From Euborellia annulipes (lineage: Eukaryota > Arthropoda > Insecta > Dermaptera > Anisolabididae): a stretch of 64,000 bases of DNA. Location: contig JAKCPI010006182.1 of assembly GCA_023213315.1 (NCBI GenBank), positions 310,001 to 374,000 of the forward strand. Direction: 5' to 3'. The number at the start of each line of letters is the position of its first letter. Positions within the stretch are counted from its first letter, which is position 1. The position numbers were made by a program, and so were the translations under genes. Positions 9,882 through 20,476 of the stretch are shown here, one piece after another. The notes beneath the pieces are model-generated. The model had not been told where the DNA came from, ran no database searches, and saw only the letters and a program-made list of their open reading frames with translations.

Positions 9882-10426
9882 ATACACGTTTTGAGGTCCC
9901 CTGAGTCCACAAAAGTGGGTCCCGCAAATTGGTCTGTCTTTCTCTGTGTCTGTCAGTCTGTGAACAAAATATCTCAAGGAATGAAAAGAGCTAGGAGGTT
10001 GAAATTTTATATTTAAGTTAGGCCCCCCCTCGCCAAGGGATGAAAATAAGCCTTTGAACAAAATCGGCCAAAAAGTACTAGTACTTTATTGATGCACTTT
10101 TTCAGTTTTTTTCGATTTTCTCAAAATTCGCTCCAACGATTTTGATTAAAATTCATAAATCAACTATTTTTTAGATGCACTCTAAAAAGTATATTAGTGA
10201 AGTTTTTTGTGAAAATTGTTTGAAGTACACTTTACTGATGTGAAAGCATTCTTAGCTCAGCACCATCTATGAATCAGCGTGGCCAAGTTTGGAACTTAGG
10301 TGCTAAGGGCAACTAAATATATCTCGATACAAAAAAAATCTGGCGTGACAAGCACAGTATACAACTTTCTCTTGCCGAAGGGTAAGCGAAAGTTGTGTGC
10401 TGTGCGACCAGTCACACCAGATTTTT
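9882..10426 (-). mobile_element. HPX repeat copy 3, with intact terminal hairpin
   Basis: Minus-strand HPX copy. From left: ACACGTTTTGAGGTCCCCTG, GGGTCCCGCAAATTGGTCTG, TGAACAAAATATCTCAAGG, TTTTATATTTAAGTTAGGC, GCCAAAAAGTACTAGTACTT, CACTTTTTCAG, then the GAAGTACACTTTACTGATG segment and the hairpin. A 30-50 bp foreign or variable segment lies near 10245-10290. The HPX tail (GGTAAGA end) is missing at the left. Confidence 0.85.
10339..10422. repeat. HPX terminal near-palindrome
   Basis: TCTGGCGTGACAAGCACAG at one end faces CTGTGCGACCAGTCACACC at the other. The inner arms are CAACTTTCTCTTGCC and GGTAAGCGAAAGTTGTG around a GAAG loop. The arms pair over about 35 bp with a few bulges. If transcribed, either strand would fold into a long hairpin comparable in size to a small-RNA precursor; that is inference only. 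Confidence 0.85.
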
Positions 10427-11919
10427 CAACTGCTAATCACCGAGTCTTAGCATCTTCATATAAAAATAATTTCCTTCTCTATTAAAATTAACATTAACAA
10501 AAGAAATTCAAGTTTTAATGTCACGTCTCTTTTTCTTGTTGAATTTCCAAAAAATTTGACAAAGTTTCGTTTGAACGCTAATTTATTAAAAGCAACAAAG
10601 AGCGCGCATTGTTCTTATAGGACTGTATGCCTGTATGCCCTCCCTTTATATACTAGTACATATATAAAGATGTAATAATAACCTTTCCACTTTAGATTTA
10701 TATCTGAACATGTTTAGGGTTGAATGTCCTTTTTGTCATCTGTCTACTTACTTCTTAATGTGGCAGATGCAGATTTTGACATTACGGGACTTACTTGAAT
10801 ATTTATCAGAGATTTTCTGACAGGAATTGTAAAGCAAAATGAATGTTTGTTTCTTCTCTTTTTATATATAAATAAATAAAATGAGTTAAAAATGTTAGAA
10901 TTGGTTTCGTCGTTGGGAGCTATCAAATCTACCCTTTCTCTAATTAAAAAATTCCCTTGCCATTATTAGCCTGCTATGATCAAGACCTTCAAAGGAGACA
11001 AATCTTATTAAATTTTACATTATTTTATAAAGAATTTAAATACAAATATTTGCTAAATAACTAGATTTGTTTTGCTTTCTTTTTAAAGAGCTGGGGGATG
11101 GGGGTGGAGTAAGAATTTTAATTTAATAAAAATTTTTATATTAAAATATAAAGATATACTGCGAAGTTTTATCGTTTAAATTCCTTAGCAATGGAGAGGG
11201 GGACAATGTCTTTTAAATAACTCTTCACTACCCTCCACCATAAAAATTACGCACCTGATTTTTTTTAAATGAGTTTTATTTATCTTATAAAACAAAAAGG
11301 CCCAAGTTAGACTGAGTTTTTATTTGATGTAAGGGACAAGGACCCCTTGGAATGATAATTTTAAAAACATCATGCAAATAAAAATAAAATTGATTTCGTT
11401 TTAATATTATATTTCAAAAATTTTTGTCAACGGATAAAATCATAAAAATCCATATATCAACTATATATATATATGGATATCCGTTTTATGTTCTTTGATA
11501 AATTGATGGATAATGTTTCATTTTGAAATATTTAACGATTTTTGAGATAATTTATTATTTTAATAAATCCAACGTTAAATCCCGTCCCCTGTATTATTAT
11601 TTAGCCCTAATATCTAGAAGAAAAAATTTGAATGCATGCAAATAGATTTCGGCTATTCTACATACTGTATGTTCTGGTGTTGCCTTTTCAATGAAAGACT
11701 CATTGGGGGTGGAGCTTTAAAATCCCCCATTCAATCAGTCTATTAAATGAGACAAGAGTGCGAAGGGTGCAGCATGAGATAAAAGAACTTTGGCTAACCC
11801 TACAAGGCCAGAAAAATAGGGTTCAAATTTTTAAGAGAGAGTAGTTCGTGCCCTCTAAATTTCTTAAGTATTGTTTATACTGAATTATTTTCAAAAGGAA
11901 TTTATAGAAATGTTCTATT
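10427..11919. other. AT-rich intergenic sequence, no feature
   Basis: No gene or recognisable mobile element. It includes an (AT)n run near 11460 and several short A/T homopolymers. Frames near 10300, 10744 and 11823 have no recognisable domains and are typical of chance frames in AT-rich DNA. Confidence 0.4.
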
Positions 11920-12245
11920 AAAAAAATTACGGAAATTATTAAGGGGCTACAAGAGGCAAGCTGTTCGCATGTTTTTGCCGATAAGATGGCGTTAAGGGTC
12001 TTAAAAAGTGATCCAAAAACATAACTATTACGAAAATTTGCCAAGAGATGTCAGAACTATCTAGATTTGATCTCATGCATTTGGTTGATATTCGTTAATC
12101 TTTTAATAATGGATAGTTTATAAATATTAATATATATTATATAATAATTTATAAAAGCATAAAAATATATGAATATTGGCTTATAAGTGATCTGATAATA
12201 CAGGCTGTTAGACTAGCCTGCCATCTTTTGCAAGAGTGCTTTGTC
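11920..12245 (-). repeat. Dispersed repeat R6, uninterrupted copy
   Basis: This is the inverted partner of 6490-7400 without the MITE: reading the minus strand gives TTGCAAAAGATGGCAGGCTAG, TTTTTATGCTTTTATAAA, ATCAACCAAATGCAT, TCTGACATCTCTTGGCAAAT and GCCATCTTATCGG followed by CAAAAACATGCG. Its continuity across CTAGATAGTTCTGACATC is the empty-site control for the element at 6718-7267. Confidence 0.75.
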
Positions 12246-13943
12246 ACCAACTTATTTAATTATTATAGGTTGGATATTTATGATTTTTACATTTTTAGAT
12301 TTAAAAAAAAATTGTTAAAATTTTCATAATAGAAAGTTTTTTTTTTTTTTTTTTGCATTTTATATAAATATAAAAAAAATATATTTAATTAGGCATAATC
12401 ATTATTTAAAAAAAGCATTCTATTGTGTGAAATTCTCACGAATTTAAATAATTTTGAAAAAACAGCATACAAAATTATTTGGAATTCCTCAATAGTTTCG
12501 GACTAAAGATTCAATGTGCCCTCCTGAAGCCCCTAAACTTTAATCAAGAAAATTTAAATATATCAATGCAATGACAGACATCCACAGGCCAAAGCAAGCT
12601 CTTTGATTCGCACGATCTTAAAGCCATCTGTTGGCAATAACATGCAAACTGCTTTAGTTCCTATTCCCCCTTAACATGTAAACTGAGAGAGAGGAAGCAT
12701 TCTGGGTTGCCTACTTCCAAGGGAAAAATTATCAACTTCTTTTTACAAGCAATGCTAATTAAAAAAACTTCTCACGTAAGAAATTAAAAGTTTACGACGA
12801 GACTGTCGCCTGATAAAGAAGAATAAAACATAGCTTGGGTAACCCAGATCATCATAAACGGACAAACATAAATATTAGTATATTAATTCTAAAGAAACAT
12901 CGATAGAATATTAATCAATAATTTTGAGTTAACCTTTCAATCCAGCACTTCTGATATATTACAAGTGTTGATGATATAACTAATGGCATAATTATCAATA
13001 ATGATTTTACTCATATGTCACATCGATCATTTGTTAATGAAAGCTGATTTACAGCAATTTAATCGTATCAACGAATAATGATTATGCCAGTAAATCCTAT
13101 TAAAGTACACTTTTGATTAAAACCTCATATTACATTTTATAAGGGAAAATGTAAATGGTAATAAATATTAGAAAGTTAATATGCATAAATTATGTTAATA
13201 ATATTGTTATTATATATGTAATTAATCTAGCTTTAATTTTAGAATGAAAATTAAAAAAAAAAAACATGCTTCTAATTAACTCGTTTAAATAAAGTAAATA
13301 CTAATAAATAAAATACATATGTCACCAATATAGCAAAACTCAATCTCGAATTTTTTAAATAAATTAAATAAATAATATTCGTATATAAGAGAATTTATTT
13401 TAATACATACACTAAGTCATAAGTGTTAATGTTTTATTAAAATAGAATGTCCCAAGAGTCTCGAAATACGTATCAAAGTTATTTAGAAGTTAATTTTTAA
13501 CAAATAATTGGAGCTTATGACCTATGGTTTGAAAATACTTTTATATACAGAATGTTTAAACTACGGAGAAATCTGATTAATATTCGATCGAGGGAAGCTT
13601 TTAAATTATTAATAACAAGTTTTATGAAACTCTTTTAAGAAATAAATATTCGATAGGGCCTATTTTTCGAATTTTTGAGAAAAATCACTGATTTTTATAT
13701 TTTTTTTTTATAATTTTATTTTAAATTACGATTAGTATAGTTTTTGCCGAACAATAATTTAATAATTTAATATTTGTGATAAACAATAGCATATAAATGT
13801 AAAATAACAAAAAATCAAAAATGAATATTTTTTGTATTTCATTTGCTTATAGACATTTTTGCAGTTTTTTTGGGGGTACTCTAGGATCTATCCAAAGTTT
13901 TTGACCTCGAGAACCATGTGCTAACTTGGAGCAGGGGGAGGAA
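12246..13943. other. AT-rich intergenic sequence
   Basis: No gene seen. The 12560-13100 portion is of higher complexity and carries repeated homeodomain-like TAAT/ATTA words (for example GAATAATGATTATGCC near 13074), but nothing that amounts to evidence of function. Poly-T lies at 12338-12354. Confidence 0.35.
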
Positions 13944-14023
13944 TGTACATAAACCAAATAAAAATATTTTATTTAAACTAAACCTAGTGTTTACTTTTAA
14001 TTATTATTAAATTATTTTAATTA
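13944..14023. repeat. Fragment sharing the Penelope-like module's end
   Basis: About 80 bp match 9536-9613: GTACATAAACCAAATAAAA, then CTAAACCTAGTGTTTACTTT and TAATTATTATTAAATTATTT. Only this end of the module is present, with no hammerhead-like core, so it is a truncated copy. Confidence 0.7.
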
Positions 14024-14274
14024 TATTTACTATCTTTATATATTGAAACGAAATTCCAGCCTGGAAGACTGAAGATAGCAGAGTAAATTAAACTTCCCGA
14101 ATAAAGAGTTTTTTTTTTTTTTTATAAATTGGCCCCGGTTGCCCCGACAATGGCAAAATCTCCATTTGGCCAGAAAGAGTGTTTCAAAAAGAGAAGCTTT
14201 TTTTAGAGTAATTGAAAGTAAAGGAGGAAGAGACGATTTCATAGGGCCGAATTGCATAGTAAGGCCTATAGAAA

Positions 14275-14476
14275 CAGTGACGGCGCTACGGGGGGGGGGG
14301 GCTAAGGGGGCAAGCGTCCCCCTGACAATGGCATCTGCCCCCCTGGATGCCTCCCCCAATTTTTTTTGTTTCTCTGATGTATATAGCCTATATGTATACT
14401 GTTCGCCCCCCCCCCCCTGTTGGCATGTTTGCCCCACTTCTGCCCCCTCACTGAGAAAAAACTAGCGCCGTTACTG
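14275..14476. mobile_element. hAT MITE, 202 bp, perfect 8-bp duplication
   Basis: Ends CAGTGACGGCGCTA and TAGCGCCGTTACTG are inverted with one mismatch in 14. The flanking octamer TATAGAAA is exactly duplicated (14267-14274 and 14477-14484), which is diagnostic of hAT transposition. The interior is dominated by G runs on the left and C runs on the right, with GGGGGCAAGCGTCCCCCTG between. The overlapping open frames on both strands here come from this composition. Confidence 0.9.
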
Positions 14477-14489
14477 TATAGAAAACTCA

Positions 14490-15415
14490 AAATTTAGTTA
14501 TAAATGTTAATTCTAATAATTAATTCCTCGTAGCCATCATATCGTTAGTAAAATAATTACATATTACTTATTCTTTATTTATTATTTTTTTTTTTTAAGA
14601 TGGTTGATATTTTTTTTCTGAAATGTGAATCCTAATGTGGAATTCTCTAGAGTCTTCTTACTATAAAGTTAACAGGCTCGCGTTACGTTGTTAAGAAAAG
14701 GCAATATTCCTCTTTCAAAAACCCTCCCCCATCTAAGTAGGCCCCAAAGCAACAAGGGTCTCAAAAAGTGTTAAGATATTTTAACCGAATATGTTTGGTA
14801 AGATGATGCTCAAGTTAAATACGATGGATGAGAAAATTGTTAAGTGCTTCAAGGATAGAATAAAAAAGAGAAAAGAAAGAGAGAGGAAGAGATATGTGTC
14901 TTTGAAATGGAATTTGAAATTGGGTGGACCCTAGAGTGGTGTAAAAATACCTCGCTAAAAACACTTTTTATGCAAAAGATATATAGATGTCGACAGGTTC
15001 TTTATAAGGTTATTCCATAGCTTGCTCTTGATAATGGCAGATTAAAAAACAAATGGGAAGGAGAGGGGTGGGGGGAGGTTGTTTGGGGCGTAACCAAATA
15101 TCCCAGAATGCCAACTTTAGCTTCTTGCACAAATAACGACATTATCTTTTCCGAAATAAGAGAAGCTCATCTCATTTTATGGATTATCGAGCTCTTTGCC
15201 GACTTGTGGCCAACGTAAGCGATTTATAAACGTATTATGTAGCCTATATGTATTGAACAAAATAAGTTGAAATCAATAAACAAAATACAAATGTATAGAC
15301 GTTGATACAAATCCATTTAAAATAGTATGATGCCAAAAAATCTAGAAGCACTTGAATATTTTATATTCAAAAGATCATTCAACGATTTTATTTAATCAAT
15401 CCAGATGTAATTCTT
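14490..15415. other. AT-rich intergenic sequence, no feature
   Basis: No gene, array or element ends recognised. A purine-rich patch lies at 14850-14900 and a G-rich patch at 15060-15085. Confidence 0.4.
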
Positions 15416-15418
15416 TTA

Positions 15419-15858
15419 GGGCCGGTTGCTTCACTTCTAATTAAATAGCTATCTTTTGGATAAGTTAGTTGACTATAACTTGTGAGTCTTTTCAGTTACA
15501 GTCAAGCTAATCATATTATCAATCATATTATCAAATAAGATCCAAAGTCGTAGTTAACAGACTAAGACCCAAAGTTCGGTATAAGAATTAACTAAGGGGT
15601 GAGATTTTGTTTACTTATTTTTTTGGAAATTTTTAAAATTAGCTTTAATTTAATATTTATTTTAATTAATTTTTAATATTTTTTAAAAATTATGCTTTAT
15701 TAAGTTGCTAACTTCACAAAACACTCCTTATATCTCAGACAATTAATTATATGTGAAAAAACTCATTTTTTTACCTGAAGGGATAAGCGTGTTCTTGTTT
15801 ACTATAATATGCTATCTGCTAGTTGACTAAATTTGACTAGAAGTGAAGCAACCGGCTC
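15419..15858. mobile_element. PIF/Harbinger-like MITE, 440 bp, TTA duplication
   Basis: Left end GGGCCGGTTGCTTCACTTCT; right end read inward GAGCCGGTTGCTTCACTTCT, so 19 of 20 positions agree, and similarity continues through TA and AACTA words. TTA is present at 15416-15418 and 15859-15861. This is the same superfamily as the element at 3014-4499 but has a different end sequence after GGGCCGG. It has no coding frame. Confidence 0.88.
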
Positions 15859-16049
15859 TTAATAGAGCGAATTAATAAGCGAGGGATTACCCCAAGTCGG
15901 AACATTTTTTTTTCTCAGAGGGAACAAATAAAAATTTGTTTTAAATTATTTTTCGGCATGTGAGGCAGTTTTTTATATAAATTGATATTTAATTAAATTT
16001 ATCATTAAATCTTTTGTAAATAAATATTTAGATATCTATAGGTCTATAT

Positions 16050-16412
16050 GATTTTCACTTGCTTCCAAGGTTCAAATTTGATATTCAAGTTAGCCCTATG
16101 TATTCTATCTTCCTGGCCTGCGACAAGCTTTTGAATAAATTCGGACAAAATAATTTTGTGATGTCCTTTTTACTTTTTGGCTCTAATGGATTTGATTAAA
16201 ATAATTCATAAATCATTTTTTAGATGCTCTTTATTTCATTTTGTCCTCAATATTGTTTAAAAGCCACTTTGCCCTTGCACTTCATAGAAAATATGGAAGT
16301 AAATGTTGCCATGGTAACAAAGATATAAATATTTTTCTTTCTTATAAATTAGAAATTTGTCTTTTCTAAAAAAAAAATTTGGTGTGCTGTGCGGTCAGTC
16401 CCTTCAGATTTT
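16050..16412 (-). mobile_element. HPX repeat copy 4, decayed
   Basis: Minus-strand copy recognised by ATTCAAGTTAGCCCTATG, GCTTTTGAATAAATTCGGAC, GATTTGATTAAAATAATTC, the X-box at 16305-16318 and the end GCTGTGCGGTCAGTCCCTTC. The inner hairpin arms are nearly gone, and the central TACTAGTACTTT block has been lost. Confidence 0.75.
16305..16318. promoter_or_regulatory. X-box-like palindrome in HPX copy 4
   Basis: GTTGCCATGGTAAC matches the palindromic X-box bound by RFX transcription factors (GTNRCC, short spacer, GGYAAC). It sits at the same position within HPX as at 36239, 39862 and 42011, so it is part of the repeat's own sequence. Binding is not shown by sequence alone. Confidence 0.55.
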
Positions 16413-17372
16413 TTTTTATTTAGTTTTGTTTTCGTTTCTATTTAAGTTGGTTCTTAACAACGAATTGGTTTTGTTTAAATATTTGATCTTCTTTGCAAAT
16501 CCTAATTGAATGTTTTCAATTTTAATTTGATTGGATTGACAAATTCACCTGAATAACTTTTTAATTTAAGCAGAGGCAAATCCGAATCTCTTAAGATGTT
16601 GGCAATCGCCCTTAATGCTTTGAATTCCGCCATAGTCCCTTTCCTGTCAGTTGCGGTTTTTGTTCCTTTTTTTTTAAAGAGATTCATTCGTTGTTTGTTC
16701 GCGTCAACTTTGATCCATTTTGTTGATATTTTGGCCCATCTTTCTTAGTAAATCCGTCGGCTTAAGGCTGCCAACTGATCGCAGCCATGAAATTCACACA
16801 CCGAATTAGGACCTAGTCTTTTTCACTCCAACCCATATTTTATAATGGATGTTCTGCCGACCTGAAAAATCCAAAATACATCCTACATAAAATGACTTTT
16901 TGTTTAACGAATTGCATTGTTTTATTTGTAAAAACAATTTATTATATTACTTAAGAAACAATATTAATTTGTAATTGAATAATTATTTATTATTAATATT
17001 TGTTCTTATGCTATTATTTCTGTGATATAATTTGTTGTTATAACTTTCAAATCAGTGGAGGTCCCAGAATGTTGACTTGAGGGGGACCAAAGTTGATGGT
17101 GTGGCAGAGGGAGATAATATGAAAGCAAAGGGCGTCTAAGGTAATACGAGCCCCTATTAACTAGGCATGCTGTAGTTATTTATTTAGAAGAATTTTGCAT
17201 AGCTACAAGGCTCACGATATAAGTGCTGCCTCTTGTGTCAGTTTTGTTCACTATTAAGAAGAGCCTGAAAAAAAAAAGAATTATTTTTGAGGTTGTGGCT
17301 GTGATCTCATTATAATGGAGAATTGGAGATATCAGCCAAATTGGGATTATCTAGGTTCAATAAAACTCCTAG

Positions 17373-17417
17373 AATAATACGTTTCGGCCTGAATTTATTT
17401 GGCCATCTTCAGTTATT
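17373..17417 (-). ncRNA. Hammerhead-ribozyme-like motif with stems I-III
   Basis: Minus strand: AATAA, CTGAAGA, extra T, GGCC-11-nt loop-GGCC, GAAA, CGT, A, TTATT. AATAA and TTATT are exact complements at the stem I position, GGCC/GGCC forms stem II, and ACGT is a 4-nt palindrome for a dimeric stem III. H17 is A. All conserved core bases are present apart from the extra base after the first box. Confidence 0.7.
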
Positions 17418-17678
17418 GGGCTACAAAATTGTAAATAGATATTAACAAAAAATTTTTTTACATTCTATTATTATAATATATTTTTTATAAGTTGGTTGTG
17501 TTGGTATTTACTTACAATTATACACGTTTTATTATTGACGAGTCCTGGTTTGATCACATGTGCACTTGCACTATGTGTATAATTGTAAGTAAATACCAAC
17601 ACAACCAACTTATAAAATATATTATAATATTAGAATGTAAAAAATGTTTGTCAATATCTTAATACAATTTTGTAGCCT

Positions 17679-17723
17679 AATAACTGAAGATGGCAAAATA
17701 AATTCAGACCGAAACGTCTTATT
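17679..17723 (+). ncRNA. Hammerhead-ribozyme-like motif, right arm
   Basis: Plus strand partner of the motif at 17373: AATAA, CTGAAGA, T, GGCA...GACC, GAAACGTC, TTATT. Stem I is intact and H17 is C, but stem II is reduced to GG/CC by substitutions. Retention of stem I and core while stem II decays suggests an ageing copy. Confidence 0.55.
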
Positions 17724-17775
17724 CTGGGAGTTTTATTGAATCTAGATAATCCCAACTTGGCTGATATCTCCAATT

Positions 17776-18504
17776 ATTCAGTATAAAAAAGAATTCTTTG
17801 CTTATAAAGAATAGGTAATGTACAAAATTTTAAAATAAACAAACACCCTGCACCTACGGTAATAATAACTTTAGTAAAAGTAAATAATTAAATAAAGTTT
17901 TTATCAAATAATTTCCATTTATTTTAACTAAAGAAATTTTATCTCGATTTGCCTTAAGCGAAATTATCAAAAATGACAAGAACAAATTTTCAAAAAGAAC
18001 CAACTCAATAAGAAGATACAGGAGAAAAATTTCCCCCTCCCCTCCCTCAGACAGTTTAGTTCCCCTGCCTGAATCCTTTTTTTATTCACTCAATGGTTCC
18101 AAGTGGGATTAAAATGAAAAAGGATTCGTCAGAGACATAGACATCCATTTGTCACTTTATTAATTTCTTTTAATTGCTTTTTTTACATGTAATTAATAAA
18201 AAAAATATTTGTTTTTAAAACCATAGCCAACAAATTGCGAAACTTTCCAGCTCTTCTAACCCAGGTAGTTGTCTGATTAAGAAGAGTGGGAAGTTTTTAC
18301 AACTTCGATGCTTGTTTAAGCATTGATTTAAAACGTAGAAGGGCCACAGAAATCGAGAACTGAGCCGCGGGTTCCTCAGCCTGTTCTAGAAAAAATACAA
18401 GCTGGAGATCGTCTGAAAAAAGAGAAAAAATGATTTGTCTAAAAAGTCAATTTAATGAGGAATAAGAGATGCATTTATTTTCATTAATTTTTTTTGTAGC
18501 TAAT
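17776..18504. other. AT-rich intergenic sequence, no feature
   Basis: Nothing recognised as gene or element. 18230-18420 is a little more complex (for example GAACTGAGCCGCGGGTTCC near 18357) but has no relative in the window. Confidence 0.35.
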
Positions 18505-18507
18505 TTT

Positions 18508-18582
18508 CGTCCCCTGAGACGGGATGCGAACACCTGACTCCTAGCACAAGTGGCACTCTGCTAACCTCTGCTAAGGCCCGAT
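18508..18582 (-). mobile_element. tRNA-derived SINE head fragment
   Basis: On the minus strand, TTAGCAGAGGTTAGCAGAG resembles a pol III A box and GTGTTCGCATCCCG resembles a B box (consensus GGTTCGANTCC), about 30 bp apart, as in tRNA-derived SINEs. The word ACGGGATGCGAAC is close to the better-preserved head at 52026. No SINE body follows. Confidence 0.5.
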
Positions 18583-18946
18583 TCGTCGAACTTTCTTTAA
18601 TACCTTGTCCGAATCGTCATGCTTAGAAAAAAATCATTGTGTGGTTTTATGAAACCACGATGCAAGTGAAACTTTTTTTCGGATCGTAGGCGTTTAACTG
18701 AAAATTTTCAGAAAATTATTCAATTAAGGGTATTAAAATCGGCTTTTTTAATCTTAACTTAATAATTGGAAAATGAGGAATGATAATGGGAAATCAATAG
18801 ACCCATGTTAAAAACTGAGAACAATATTTATTTAGTAATTGAAGATTTGAATCATTTTAAATTATTTTAAAAATTATTTTTTATCAATTTAAACATTGAA
18901 TAATTAAATCTCACATTTATTTTTTATAATTCGTCATATATATTAA

Positions 18947-19058
18947 GGGCGGGGGGGGGGGGGGGAGGAATTAAAGGGGGGGGGGGGGGGAAAGGGGGGG
19001 GGGGGGGGGGGGGGGGGGGGGGAAAAAAAAAAAAAAAAAAAAGGGGGGGGGGGGGGGG
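18947..19058. repeat. Homopolymer block: long G runs with an A20 run
   Basis: About 110 bp contain four G-dominated stretches of roughly 14-30 bases, separated by GGAATTAAA and AAA, then about 20 A and a further G run. Such tracts can form G-quadruplexes, but they are also places where sequencing and assembly lengths are unreliable. The proline/phenylalanine minus-strand frame across it is an artefact. Confidence 0.85.
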
Positions 19059-19081
19059 ATTTCAACTTTCCTATTTTTGTC

Positions 19082-19141
19082 GTCACGGCTTGTGACGTCA
19101 TGACTTGTAGCGTCACGGCCTTTGACGTCACGGCTTGTAAC
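19082..19141. repeat. 15-bp tandem array creating CRE-like palindromes
   Basis: Four 15-bp units begin at 19082: GTCACGGCTTGTGAC, GTCATGACTTGTAGC, GTCACGGCCTTTGAC and GTCACGGCTTGTAAC, followed by a partial GCGACATG. Unit junctions of the form TGAC|GTCA make the full cAMP-response-element palindrome TGACGTCA twice (19093-19100 and 19123-19130). The array directly follows the G/A homopolymer block. Confidence 0.85.
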
Positions 19142-19739
19142 GCGACATGCTGATAGAAGAGCGAAAAAAATTTGAGAGGATCAAATAAAAGTTTCAGTTT
19201 AAAAACGTATACAAATTTTTTTATTACTATTTATGTAAAAATATCATCAATTTTATTTTTTAGACAAATATAATTTTTCATCTCTTGAATCTTTTTAATA
19301 ATGAGATAAATTTATTATTTAACCACATCAAGGTTCACTTAAATAATAGAATTTATTTAAAAATCCTTTGTTATGTTGCAGCATTAGTCAAAATAGAGAG
19401 AGATGAGAGAGATGAGTGTTTGATTTTCGATATTAAATTGAATTTTACTCTTTAACCTTTGATATTAATTTTTCATCTATAATTATTTTTTGAATTAAAT
19501 GACAAGTTGGTATAAGTATATAGTAGTATATATTATAATGCTATCCAATTGTTGATTCAAGTAAATCATTTCAAAATCATTAGTGACGTGATAAATGTTT
19601 ATTTTAAATTATTAAATTTCAACATCAAAGCCAATGTGACTTCAAAAGGGACAATCGTTGATTGGCCTTTACTGTAGAGTAGTGTAAATGATTGTTTCAT
19701 TATAGAAAGAGTGAGCCTTTAACATTAACAAAAACAAAG
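19142..19739. other. AT-rich intergenic sequence, no feature
   Basis: No gene or element recognised. Contains a GAGAGATGAGAGAGATGAG purine patch near 19396. Confidence 0.4.
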
Positions 19740-19960
19740 CGCACATAACTGCCAAACGAGGGCCGGGGTCGGGGAAGGGGTGCCTCCTGCCTCTCAACCC
19801 CTATATGTCCTGTGCTACCGTGAACATGCAGCTCTGCTCCCGGCAGATGCCTGTAGGGATATCATCATGCCGAATGCATCCCATCTGTCATATGCCCGTG
19901 ACGGGTATCTCTACCAACTCACCGCCAATCAAATACGTTCACCTATCCGAAAACCTTTCC
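19740..19960. other. GC-richer unique island
   Basis: Complex sequence with GC well above its surroundings, including GAGGGCCGGGGTCGGGGAAG and CATCATGCCGAATGCATCCC. A plus-strand frame (19780-20007, 75 codons) crosses it but continues into AT-rich DNA and shows no recognisable domain, splice structure or codon pattern. Candidate regulatory or exonic DNA of unknown role. Confidence 0.25.
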
Positions 19961-20476
19961 TATATTTAAAAAGCTTACTCTTTCTTTTCTCCATAGTAAT
20001 AAAATAAACTATACAGTATATATGTATATGTAGGGGAAAGAAGCCGATTTTGTTTTTATTACATAAAAAATGTTTTTTTGGCTACAGTTTGATTTCTAAA
20101 CACATATTTATGTAGTAGACTAAACAATCTAGAAGCAATATTTCAATCACGTTAATTTTTTAAATAAAAATTTACATTTTTACACTTTTTAAAAATGGGC
20201 TCCTAATATCTGGTACCCCAATATCAGATAGAGAAATAAGCCATGAAAGCAAACTTTGAGAAAAAGTGGTTGAAAAAAAGTTTATTAAGAGGTATAAAAT
20301 CAGTGTACAAGATCAAAATTTGAAGCATGTACTTTGCTGTGAGTATTTTGAAGAGCAATGCTCACAGTTGAAAGTTTTCCGTCCTTTATCATCCATGTGT
20401 TATCTTGCTTGTATGGTTGAAGACAGTAAATATACTCCTCGACTGCGCTGTCCTCGTTTTCTATGGATATCTGATA

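Larger units (their letters stand above)
17321..17775. mobile_element. Inverted-repeat module with paired hammerhead-like motifs
   Basis: Arms start AATTGGAGATATCAGCCAA and end TTGGCTGATATCTCCAATT. Each is about 200 bp, meeting near 17525-17575 after CCAACACAACCAACTTATAA-type sequence and a short unique spacer (TGACGAGTCCTGGTTTGATC). Both arms carry a CTGAAGA-hairpin-GAAACGT motif directed outwards. The arms differ by point changes and small indels. I interpret it as a foldback or Penelope-like remnant. No target duplication was recognised. Confidence 0.7.

Noticed and set aside
14036..14465. 133- and 108-codon overlapping frames
   Set aside because: They mostly cover a 202-bp hAT MITE with C and G runs, which explains their openness.
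18943..19131. Proline/phenylalanine-rich minus-strand frame
   Set aside because: Produced by G and A homopolymers and the 15-bp array.
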